A stretch of 64,000 nucleotides of DNA, from contig NZ_CP035928.1 of assembly GCF_004214795.1 (NCBI RefSeq), positions 930,001-994,000 on the forward strand, in the 5' to 3' direction. A program made the translations under genes and the position numbers. The notes under the pieces were generated by a model. The model saw nothing but the letters and a program-made list of their open reading frames with translations. It was not told the origin of the DNA and did not search any database. The DNA is from Malaciobacter pacificus. GTDB lineage: Bacteria > Campylobacterota > Campylobacteria > Campylobacterales > Arcobacteraceae. How positions within the stretch are numbered: the stretch's first letter is position 1; every line of letters begins with the position of its first letter. Below, in pieces: positions 35,266 to 42,601 of the stretch.

Positions 35266-36513
35266 ATGAATCAAAAAATGAATTTTTTAGACTTCCCAAA
35301 TGCAGTACAAAAAAGTTTGGAAATGGTAAATCCTATTAGTTTTACTGAAATTATACCAATTAGTGAAGCAATTAATAGAACAATAGCTAAAGACATAGTT
35401 TGTGTAAAAAATTTACCAGCTTTTAATAACTCAGCGATGGATGGTTTTGCAGTAAAATTTAGTGATGCTGGAAAAACTCTAAATATAAATAAAGTTATCT
35501 ATGCAGGTGATAAAGGGGAGGCTGTAAAGGAATCACTTTTGGATAATGGGTGTTATAAAATTATGACAGGTGCAAAAGTACCAAATGATGCTGATACTAT
35601 TATTCCTATTGAGAACTGTTTTGATGTAACTAATAAAACAGTTAGAATCCCTGAAGATATTAAAAAAGGTGCAAACTTAAGATTAAAAGGTGAAGAGCAA
35701 AAAGAAGGAAGTGTATTATTCCAAAAGGGTGAGAGAATAACATCTTCTCATATTACTCTTTTAGCTTCACAAGGTTTGATTATGGTTGAAGTTTACAAGA
35801 AAATCACTATTGCTGTACTTTCAACTGGAAATGAGATTAAGGAGCCTTGGGAAGAAGCTGATGATGAAGAGATTTATAACTGTAATTCTTATGCACTTAT
35901 TTCTCAATTAAAAGAGAAAGGTTTTGATGCAACTTATACAGGGGTAGTTCCTGATAATCTTGAAGAATCAAAGCAGTTTATTAAAAATTTAAAGACTTAT
36001 GATGTGATTATTACAACAGGTGGTATTTCTATGGGGGATGCTGATTTTGTAGGAGAGGCATTTTTACAAAATGGATTAGAAACTTCTTTTCATGGAGTAA
36101 ATATAAAACCAGGGAGACCAATTATGATGGGAACTATGGGTAAAACATCTGTTATATGTCTGCCTGGAAATCCATTGACTGCTATGGTAAATATCTATTT
36201 ATTTGTAATTCCAATGCTAAGAAAATTACAAGGTGATACAAGTATTTATCATACATTTTTAAAAGCTGTAAATAGTAGTGATTTTAAAACTAAAAAGGGG
36301 AGGGTAAATGTAGTTCTAGGAACTATTTTAAACGGAGAGTTTAAAGTAACAAGAAACAATAAATATGGTTCAGGAATGATAACTGCACTGTATGAAAGTA
36401 ATTGTATCTTAGTAACAAATGAAAATACACAAAATATACAGAGTAATCAAGAAGTAAAAGTAATACCTTTTGATTCACAATTTGATAAAAACCAAACAAA
36501 TATATTTAACTAA
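35266..36513 (+). CDS. moeA: Molybdopterin molybdenumtransferase MoeA
   Basis: 415 aa, full length. It inserts molybdate (or tungstate) into adenylylated molybdopterin. Signature stretches: LPAFNNSAMDGFAV, IMTGAKVPNDADTIIP, LRLKGEE, ITTGGISMGDADFV, and IKPGRPIMMGT with CLPGNPLTAMV. It lies between the desulfurase-like gene and tupA with gaps of only 9 and 12 bases. Its location with tup genes suggests it works in a tungsten-loading pathway for FdhA. Confidence 0.95.
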   Translation: MNQKMNFLDFPNAVQKSLEMVNPISFTEIIPISEAINRTIAKDIVCVKNLPAFNNSAMDGFAVKFSDAGKTLNINKVIYAGDKGEAVKESLLDNGCYKIMTGAKVPNDADTIIPIENCFDVTNKTVRIPEDIKKGANLRLKGEEQKEGSVLFQKGERITSSHITLLASQGLIMVEVYKKITIAVLSTGNEIKEPWEEADDEEIYNCNSYALISQLKEKGFDATYTGVVPDNLEESKQFIKNLKTYDVIITTGGISMGDADFVGEAFLQNGLETSFHGVNIKPGRPIMMGTMGKTSVICLPGNPLTAMVNIYLFVIPMLRKLQGDTSIYHTFLKAVNSSDFKTKKGRVNVVLGTILNGEFKVTRNNKYGSGMITALYESNCILVTNENTQNIQSNQEVKVIPFDSQFDKNQTNIFN

Positions 36514-36525
36514 AAGGAGAATTTT

Positions 36526-37341
36526 ATGACAAAAACATTAGTAACATTAGGATTGAGTACATTATTAGTAACAACTCTTATGGCAAAAGATTCACTTATG
36601 ATGGCTACAACTACAAGTACAGATAACACTGGATTGTTAGACTATTTAGCACCAAAATTTGAAAAAGAGACAGGTACAACTTTAAAATGGCTTGCAACAG
36701 GAACTGGTAAAGCACTTAAAATGGGAAGTAACTGTGATGTTGATATTTTATTTGTTCATGCACCTGCTAGTGAGAAGAAGTTTGTAGAAAGTGGTTATGG
36801 TGTTAATAGAAAACAAGTTATGTATAATGACTTTATTATTGTAGGACCAAAAACTGATGGTGCTAAAGTTTCTGGTATGACTCCAAGTGAAGCATTAATG
36901 AAAATTAAATCAGTTGAAGCTAAATTCTTTTCAAGAGGTGATAACTCAGGAACTAATAAAAAAGAGATTGCATTATGGAAAACTGCTTTACAAAAAGCAC
37001 CTGAAAATGCAGCTTGGTATGTACAAACTGGACAAGGAATGCTAAGAACTATCAATATGGCATCTGAAAAAGATGGATACACTATGACTGATAGAGGAAC
37101 TTGGATTAAGTATGAATCTCAAAAGAGAGATAACAATAATATGAAAATTGTAGTTGAGGGTGATAAATCTTTATTTAATCAATACTCTGTTGTAACAATC
37201 AATAAAGATAAATGTCCAAATGTGAAACCAGAACTTGCAACACAATTTACTAACTGGATTGTAAAACCTGAGACTCAAAAAATTATTGCTGATTTTAGAT
37301 TATTAGATAAAGCACTATTTATTCCAAATGCAAATAAGTAA
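36526..37341 (+). CDS. tupA: Tungstate ABC transporter substrate-binding protein TupA
   Basis: 271 aa. A signal peptide ends near LMAK; the mature start SLMMATTTSTDNTGLLDYL carries the TTTS oxyanion motif typical of TupA. FSRGDNSGTNKKE and GTWIKYE continue the family pattern. It binds tungstate with very high affinity in Campylobacter and Eubacterium homologues. AAAAGGAG precedes the start. No modABC is present in the window. Confidence 0.95.
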   Translation: MTKTLVTLGLSTLLVTTLMAKDSLMMATTTSTDNTGLLDYLAPKFEKETGTTLKWLATGTGKALKMGSNCDVDILFVHAPASEKKFVESGYGVNRKQVMYNDFIIVGPKTDGAKVSGMTPSEALMKIKSVEAKFFSRGDNSGTNKKEIALWKTALQKAPENAAWYVQTGQGMLRTINMASEKDGYTMTDRGTWIKYESQKRDNNNMKIVVEGDKSLFNQYSVVTINKDKCPNVKPELATQFTNWIVKPETQKIIADFRLLDKALFIPNANK

Positions 37342-37356
37342 GGAACAGTTTAAAAT

Positions 37357-38052
37357 ATGAATCTATTTACCGATGGTTTTGCTGAAGCAATACAACTGTT
37401 AAGCTCAGGAAATGAGAGTGTGTACTCTGCAATTACTACAACTATAACTGTATCTTCTTGGTCTTTACTAATAAGTTTAATTATAGGTTTACCTCTGGGC
37501 TTTGCCCTTGGGTATTACAACTTTTATGGAAAAAGTGTGCTTAGAACTATCGTTGATACACTACTAGCTCTTCCAACTGTTGTAATAGGACTTATTGCAT
37601 ATACCATGCTTTCACAAGCAGGACCATTTGGTAAATTTGATTTACTGTTTACTCCTCAAGCTATTATTATAGGACAGATAGTTTTAGGTCTTCCTATCAT
37701 AATAGCTTTAACAGCAACTCAAGTAGAAGCAGTGGATAAAAGGCTATATACATCCCTAAAAGGTATGGGTGCAAGTTCATATCAAATATTAGTTGCAACA
37801 CTAGTTGAAGCTAGGTTTGGACTTATGACAGCAGCCATGACTGCATATGGAAGAATTATAACTGAAATTGGTATTTCTATGATGGTTGGTGGAAATATTA
37901 AATATCACACAAGAACTGTTACAACTGCAATCGCACTTGAAACAGGTAAGGGTGAGTTTGTTACAGGTATTGCACTTGGAATTGTTTTATTTGCAGTTGC
38001 ATTGATGGTAAATATTGCACTTTCAGTTTTAAAAAGGAAATGGACACAATGA
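37357..38052 (+). CDS. tupB: Tungstate ABC transporter permease TupB
   Basis: 231 aa with about five to six membrane helices and the ABC permease EAA loop (GMGASSYQILVATLVEARFG). It overlaps tupC by 4 bases (ATGA). Confidence 0.93.
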   Translation: MNLFTDGFAEAIQLLSSGNESVYSAITTTITVSSWSLLISLIIGLPLGFALGYYNFYGKSVLRTIVDTLLALPTVVIGLIAYTMLSQAGPFGKFDLLFTPQAIIIGQIVLGLPIIIALTATQVEAVDKRLYTSLKGMGASSYQILVATLVEARFGLMTAAMTAYGRIITEIGISMMVGGNIKYHTRTVTTAIALETGKGEFVTGIALGIVLFAVALMVNIALSVLKRKWTQ

Positions 38053-39071
38053 GTAGTTTGTATAGTCTTAAAAATATAGAACAATACTATGAAGGTAGAA
38101 GAGTTTTAAATATTCCAAATTTAACTATTAATGAAAATCAAATTGTTGGTTTTTTTGGTCCAAATGGTAGTGGTAAATCTACACTATTTTCTATACTTTC
38201 TTTTATAAATAATCCTAGTAATGGAGAACTAATTTATAAGGGGATTGAAAATAAAAAATTAGATTTAAAAACTAAACAAAGTGTTGTAATGGTTCCTCAA
38301 AATCCTTATTTACTTAAAAGAACAGTTTATGAAAATATTGCCTATGGTTTAAAACTAAGAGGTGAAAAAGAAAATTTAGATGATAAAGTGTTTGAAGCTT
38401 TAAGTGTTGTAGGACTAAGTAATTCATTTGCAAAAAGGAAGTGGAGTCAACTTTCAGGTGGTGAAGCACAAAGGGTAGCCTTAGCAGCTAGACTAATACT
38501 TAAGCCAAAAGTATTGATACTAGATGAGCCAACAAGTGGAGTTGATACGAATTCTGCTCAATTAATAAAAGAGGCGATATTAACTGCAAAACAAGATTAC
38601 AACACAACAATATTTATCTCAAGTCATGACCATAATTGGTTAAATCATATTTGTGATAAAAAAGTAGCTCTTTTCCAAGGTAACCTAATAGAAAGTAGCA
38701 GTGTAAATCTACTTTTTGCTCCGTGGAGTAAAAATGAAAATCAAAACTTAGTAAAAGAGTTTATTGATGGACAAAAACTAGAAATCCAAAATAGTTTTGA
38801 TAAGAAAAGAGATTCAATAGCTATGATAAATAGTGATGATATAACTATATGTAGAGTAGATTGTGAAGAGTTTAATAGTGGTAATACATTAAAAGGTATT
38901 ATTGATTCTATTCATCAAATAAATGGTGGTGTTAAACTATTGGTACAGTTTGCTATTTGTGGAATTAGTTTTAATTGTAAAATAACAAGAGAGTACATGC
39001 AAGAACAAAGACTTTTACCAGGTGATGAGGTTAATATAAATATCAATACACAAAATGTATGTTGGATTTAA
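38049..39071 (+). CDS. tupC: Tungstate ABC transporter ATPase TupC
   Basis: 340 aa from ATG 38049, which overlaps the tupB stop and is better spaced from AAAAGGA than the ATG at 38040. Walker A FFGPNGSGKST, signature LSGGEAQRVALAAR, Walker B LILDEPTSGVD and the switch His in SSHDHNW. A C-terminal TOBE-like domain (LKGIIDSIHQINGG to the end) probably senses oxyanion. It powers tungstate import with TupA and TupB. Confidence 0.93.
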   Translation: MSSLYSLKNIEQYYEGRRVLNIPNLTINENQIVGFFGPNGSGKSTLFSILSFINNPSNGELIYKGIENKKLDLKTKQSVVMVPQNPYLLKRTVYENIAYGLKLRGEKENLDDKVFEALSVVGLSNSFAKRKWSQLSGGEAQRVALAARLILKPKVLILDEPTSGVDTNSAQLIKEAILTAKQDYNTTIFISSHDHNWLNHICDKKVALFQGNLIESSSVNLLFAPWSKNENQNLVKEFIDGQKLEIQNSFDKKRDSIAMINSDDITICRVDCEEFNSGNTLKGIIDSIHQINGGVKLLVQFAICGISFNCKITREYMQEQRLLPGDEVNININTQNVCWI

Positions 39072-39080
39072 TTATTTAAT

Positions 39081-39098
39081 GGTAAAATATTTTTTACT
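39081..39098 (+). promoter_or_regulatory. 18-bp palindrome/-10, third copy
   Basis: GGTAAAATATTTTTTACT matches the selD copy at 17 of 18 bases and lies 23 bases before the ATG at 39122. It contains TAAAAT in an extended -10 context. Confidence 0.6.
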
Positions 39099-39121
39099 AA
39101 AATAATACAAAAGGAGAATGT

Positions 39122-39313
39122 ATGTTTGTAAGATTAAATGAGAGAGTTTATTTAAACATGGCAAAGATTACTAGAACTAAAATTGATCATGTTGAAGATG
39201 GAATTAGAGTAAGGTTCTATGAAGGACAAGATCAAGTTGCAAAATCTAGAAGATTTGATAGTGTTGAAGAAGCAGCTAAATGGTTTGAGGAGTTAATTAA
39301 AGATATAAAGTAA
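39122..39313 (+). CDS. Small hypothetical protein, 63 aa
   Basis: No recognised family. A compact acidic/basic sequence with a predicted beta strand pair (DGIRVRFYEG, VAKSRRFDS) and a C-terminal amphipathic helix (VEEAAKWFEELIKDI). A strong AAAAGGAG lies 6 bases before ATG. It has its own promoter-like motif shared with selD and the fdh block, so it is probably co-regulated with them. Confidence 0.75.
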   Translation: MFVRLNERVYLNMAKITRTKIDHVEDGIRVRFYEGQDQVAKSRRFDSVEEAAKWFEELIKDIK

Positions 39314-39340
39314 AATTAAGTTTAAATTAACTTTAAGAAA

Positions 39341-39350
39341 TGTAGAATTA
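39341..39350 (+). promoter_or_regulatory. Orphaned promoter element left of the IS
   Basis: TGTAGAAT (extended -10 form) followed by AGATAAAAGGAG. Joined across the insertion it would drive the gene at 40846 from about 30 bases upstream. The IS now separates the two by 1.48 kb. Confidence 0.5.
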
Positions 39351-39405
39351 GATAAAAGGAGTCAACTATAAAGAAACCTAACTAAAAAACAAAGATTTTA
39401 AAGTT

Positions 39406-40602
39406 TCATTTGGAAACACCTAAAGCTAAATTTTCATCAAATTTGGTTTTGTTCTTTAACATTACAAATATTGTTTTTAGAAGTTTATTTGCAACAGCAA
39501 TAACAGCTTGTTTGAATTTTTTACCTTCTTCTCGTTTTTTAGAGAAATAGAGTTTAAATTTTTCACAAGAACGAATAGTACCAATTGCCATTTGCCAAAT
39601 AGTTCTTCTAAGGTTTGCATTACCTCTTTTAGAGATTTTGCCCCTATAGTTGATTGAAGTACCACTTTGTCTAACTGATGGGTCAATTCCTATAAAAGCA
39701 CATAGTTGCTTTACGGAATTAAACTTATCAACAGAGGATACTTCAACCATAAAGTTTTTAGAAGTTACTGCTCCAATTCCTGGTATTGATTGTACTATAT
39801 CAATATCATTGTTTATATCAGTATCTTCTAAAGAGTTTTCCAACTCAGAATCTAGAATAGATAATTCATCTTGAATAGCTATTAATCTTCTAATTTTAGA
39901 AGTTAAAACCTTTTCAAGATATTTATCGGATACGGCGATAGAAGTTTTTGCTAAGGCTAATATATCCTTTGCAGTAATTTTAACTTTATTGCCACTTGTA
40001 TCATCTAAGATTCGTTGGATGGTCTTTTCCCTTAAGTTCCTAATTGCTTTACGGCTAGGAGCTTTAAGGAGCAGATTTAAAATGCTCTTTGTAAATATAT
40101 TTGTGTTCTTTAACAATTCAGGGAATAATTGCACTAAATTAGCTTTTATTTCAGTTTTTAATCTTGCTACATCTTTCGAGAGGTTTTCTCTTTCACGGAT
40201 AAGCGGTCTAATATTTTCAATATTATTAGTACTAGCAAGATGTAAAGATTGATATGATTTTAAACTAAATAGAGCAATTGAAGCTGCATCTTTTTTATCA
40301 TTCTTAGTTTTTCTAAGGGTAGTTGAACCAATAAAACTCTTTATGAGTATTGGATTAATCACTACACACTTAAAACTATTTTCTAATAAAAAAGATAATA
40401 GTGGTAAATGATAAATACCAGTTGCTTCCATTGCTATTAAAAGCTCTTCTTTAGGATATGTGGATAAATACTCTACTAAAGTATCAAATCCATCTCTATT
40501 CATTGTAAGCTTTACTTCTAGTTTAATTTCACCACTATTTTCAAGTAGTGTTAAATCAAAGCTATCTTTAGAAATATCTATTCCTATGAATTGTTTATAC
40601 AT
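39406..40602 (-). CDS. IS110-family transposase (DEDD recombinase)
   Basis: 398 aa from ATG 40602 (AAAGG 8 bases upstream); an in-frame GTG lies one codon earlier. The N-terminal RuvC-like domain has FIGIDISKDSFDL, AMEATGIYHLP and KNDKKDAASIA, giving the D-E-D-D set. The C-terminal Transposase_20 domain has VQSIPGIGAVTS, LCAFIGIDP and RQSGTSINYRGKISKRG with the conserved serine. Intact, so the element may be active. This family uses a bridge RNA to pair donor and target DNA. Confidence 0.95.
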   Translation of the reverse strand: MYKQFIGIDISKDSFDLTLLENSGEIKLEVKLTMNRDGFDTLVEYLSTYPKEELLIAMEATGIYHLPLLSFLLENSFKCVVINPILIKSFIGSTTLRKTKNDKKDAASIALFSLKSYQSLHLASTNNIENIRPLIRERENLSKDVARLKTEIKANLVQLFPELLKNTNIFTKSILNLLLKAPSRKAIRNLREKTIQRILDDTSGNKVKITAKDILALAKTSIAVSDKYLEKVLTSKIRRLIAIQDELSILDSELENSLEDTDINNDIDIVQSIPGIGAVTSKNFMVEVSSVDKFNSVKQLCAFIGIDPSVRQSGTSINYRGKISKRGNANLRRTIWQMAIGTIRSCEKFKLYFSKKREEGKKFKQAVIAVANKLLKTIFVMLKNKTKFDENLALGVSK

Positions 40603-40627
40603 CACAAATACCTTTACAAATGTTATT

Positions 40628-40649
40628 TTACATACAAACAGATAAGTAA
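40628..40649. repeat. 22-bp inverted repeat, arm 1 (partner 40794-40815)
   Basis: 21 of 22 bases complementary to 40794-40815. The two arms enclose the two guide-loop regions, so in the RNA they would form a closing stem. Confidence 0.85.
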
Positions 40650-40810
40650 CCTTACTTTTATCCTATCTCCATAATGACAGAAGCTCGAAGCTTAATCAAC
40701 CTATTGGGATTTGAAGTAAGTGATAGACTCCTTGGAGATTTAATAAAACTTCATTAAAAGTTCTATCATTGATCTAAAAAAAATGTGATCATCTTACTTA
40801 TCTCTTTGTA
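40628..40810 (-). ncRNA. Candidate IS110 bridge RNA
   Basis: Non-coding left end read on the transposase strand. A promoter-like TTTTGTATAAT (-10 TATAAT at 40820-40815) predicts a start near 40808. Two large stem-loops follow. Loop 1 is closed by TGATAGA (40768-40762)/TCTATCA (40727-40721). Loop 2 is closed by CTTACTT (40720-40714)/AAGTAAG (40657-40651) and capped by AAGCT-TCG-AGCTT. In loop 1, AAGGAGT (40733-40727) is exactly complementary to ACTCCTT of the right target, and GAACT (40763-40759) matches left target AAACT with one G-U. In loop 2, GTTGATT (40700-40694) matches the element's right end GTTGACT. The right donor guide is weaker (GGAG or TAGGA near 40670-40661). Confidence 0.7.
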
Positions 40811-40815
40811 TGTAA
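40794..40815. repeat. 22-bp inverted repeat, arm 2 (partner 40628-40649)
   Basis: Overlaps the predicted bridge-RNA start and the edge of its -10 element. Confidence 0.85.
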
Positions 40816-40845
40816 TTATACAAAATTTATTAGTAGGAGTTTATT

Positions 40846-41463
40846 ATGCAAGTAAATAATAGTGTTAATCAGGCTCTGAATCTATTTAAACAAAATGATA
40901 GTTCAACAAATGAATCTAAAACAAGTAAAGAATCAGTAGAGAATCTTGAAGATACTTTTAATGAATCTGCTGTTAAAGTTAGTTTATCTATGAATGCTCA
41001 AGTAATACTTTTTAGTATGAATACAGCAAGTTCTATGAAAGAAAATACAATAGCTCAAGGTGCGGCTTCATTTAAAATTAGTGATGAACAACAAGAAGTT
41101 TTAGATTTCTTATCTGGTAAAAGTGTTAATGATGGTGAAATGAGTTTAGAAAATATTGGTTACGAAGGTAAACCAATTTTAGAACTAACACCCCAAGAAG
41201 CACAAGATTTAGTTAGTGAAGATGGTTTTTTTGGAGTAGAACAGACTTCAAATAGAGTTGCTAACTTTGTATTTAGTTTTGCAGGTGATGATTTAGAGCT
41301 ATTACAAAAAGGCAAAGAGGGTATTATTCAAGGTTTTCAAGAGGCTGAAAAACTTTTTGGAGGAAAACTACCTGAGATATCTTATGAAACTCAAAATAGA
41401 ACTTTGGCTTTATTAGATGAAAAAATATCAAGTTTAGGTGGTGATATTTCACAAGAGAGTTAA
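40846..41463 (+). CDS. DUF5610-like protein (annotated elsewhere as hydrogenase-4 component G)
   Basis: 205 aa, no signal or membrane segment. A low-complexity Ser/Asn/Glu N-terminus precedes a conserved C-terminal block (RVANFVFSFAGDDLELLQKGKEGIIQGFQEAEKLFGGKLP) that resembles DUF5610. The function is unknown and a hydrogenase link is not supported by context. The IS110 element is inserted in its leader 8 bases before the ATG; the element's own end supplies AGGAG as ribosome site. Confidence 0.75.
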   Translation: MQVNNSVNQALNLFKQNDSSTNESKTSKESVENLEDTFNESAVKVSLSMNAQVILFSMNTASSMKENTIAQGAASFKISDEQQEVLDFLSGKSVNDGEMSLENIGYEGKPILELTPQEAQDLVSEDGFFGVEQTSNRVANFVFSFAGDDLELLQKGKEGIIQGFQEAEKLFGGKLPEISYETQNRTLALLDEKISSLGGDISQES

Positions 41464-41468
41464 GTTAA

Positions 41469-41495
41469 AAGAGTATAGCTATTAGCTATACTCTT
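41469..41495. terminator. Bidirectional hairpin
   Basis: Stem AAGAGTATAGCT/AGCTATACTCTT with a 3-base loop between convergent genes; it overlaps the aldolase stop codon. Confidence 0.7.
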
Positions 41496-42456
41496 CTGTC
41501 ATTCTGTTGTAAAAATCTACATATTTTGTATCTTTTTCATCCCTAGCTTTCATTGCAGGTCTTGGATGTTCGTTTAACTTACCAGTGATCATATAAGGTA
41601 CACTATAACCCCAGTCAAGTTCTTTTTCTAAATCTACAATATAATTTTCAATAAATTTTAATACAGGTGTTAATTTATATTTTGGGTTCTTTAAGAAACC
41701 TAATAATAACTCTAAATTACAATTTCCAGCACCTCTTCCAAGTCCTGAAACTGTTGCATCTAAATAACTTGTTCCATAAATCATAGCTTCAAGTGTGTTT
41801 GCGTATGCAAGTTGTAAGTTATTGTGCGCATGAATACCGATTTTTTTACCAGCAGCATTTGCTTTTGTTAGATATTTTGCTGTTAACTTTTTAATTTGTT
41901 CTGGATAAAACGAACCAAAACTATCAGCTATATAAATTACATCTACATTTGAAGCACAAACTTGATCTAAAACTCTATCTAACTCATCATCAAATGATTT
42001 AGAAATAGCCATAATATTACAAGTTGTTTCATATCCTTTTGCGTGGAAATCTTCAATTAATTCAATTGCTTCAGGAATTTGGTGAATATAAGTAGCAACT
42101 CTAATCATATCTACAACTGACTCAGATGCTAAAGGAATCTCTTCTTTTAAAGTTCTACCAACATCTGCCATTGTTGCAATTTTCAGGTTTGTATTGTTTT
42201 CACCAACAACACTTCTAATATCATCTTCTAAACAAAAATTCCATTTCCCATACTCTTTTGGATCCATTACTGTTGGAGAAACATTTTTACCAATCTCCAT
42301 GTAATCAACTCCAGAAGCAACACACATCTCGTAATGTGCCTTTACAAATTCATCAGTGAAGTGGTAATTATTTACTAAACCACCATCTCTAATAGTACAG
42401 TCAAATACTTTTAAATCTTCTCTAACTGTTAACATATCACCATTCTTTTCAATCAT
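41482..42456 (-). CDS. DRE-TIM metallolyase/aldolase-family enzyme
   Basis: 324 aa from ATG 42456 (AAAAAGG 6 bases upstream); the longer frame from 42483 lacks a ribosome site. HMGL-like TIM barrel: DCTIRDGGLVNN (metal Asp and catalytic Arg), HAHNNLQLAYANT (metal His pair), GLGRGAGN. It is related to 4-hydroxy-2-oxovalerate aldolase and isopropylmalate synthase, but without the C-terminal regulatory or dimer domains that define those enzymes. No pathway neighbours are present, so the substrate is not assigned. Confidence 0.85.
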   Translation of the reverse strand: MIEKNGDMLTVREDLKVFDCTIRDGGLVNNYHFTDEFVKAHYEMCVASGVDYMEIGKNVSPTVMDPKEYGKWNFCLEDDIRSVVGENNTNLKIATMADVGRTLKEEIPLASESVVDMIRVATYIHQIPEAIELIEDFHAKGYETTCNIMAISKSFDDELDRVLDQVCASNVDVIYIADSFGSFYPEQIKKLTAKYLTKANAAGKKIGIHAHNNLQLAYANTLEAMIYGTSYLDATVSGLGRGAGNCNLELLLGFLKNPKYKLTPVLKFIENYIVDLEKELDWGYSVPYMITGKLNEHPRPAMKARDEKDTKYVDFYNRMTEEYS

Positions 42457-42601
42457 TTTGTACCTTTTTATAAAAAAATTCAATGATTATATCCAAATCA
42501 TAATCAAATTGTTATTAATCTAAAAATAACTAAATGTTATAAATAAAATAATTAGCTTACTTGTTGTAAAATATACATACAATGTAAAAATAAGAAGTTA
42601 T

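Larger units (their letters stand above)
39360..40837 (-). mobile_element. IS110-family insertion sequence, 1478 bp
   Basis: Contains one DEDD transposase (minus strand), about 205 bases of non-coding left end and about 45 of right end. The ends were placed from the repeated hexamer AGGAGT (39357-39362 and 40835-40840) carrying the CT core on the transposase strand. Removing 39360-40837 restores gataaaaGGAGtttattATG, a textbook ribosome site for the gene at 40846. There are no terminal inverted repeats, as usual for the IS110 group. The placement is inferred; an alternative offset of up to four bases within the shared hexamer is possible. Confidence 0.8.

Noticed and set aside
39360-40837. 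Terminal inverted repeats for the IS110 element
   Set aside because: The only inverted repeat (40628/40794) is internal to one end; the true ends share only the AGGAGT hexamer.
40846-41463. Hydrogenase-4 component for the DUF5610-like gene
   Set aside because: No hydrogenase genes nearby and no sequence feature supporting it.
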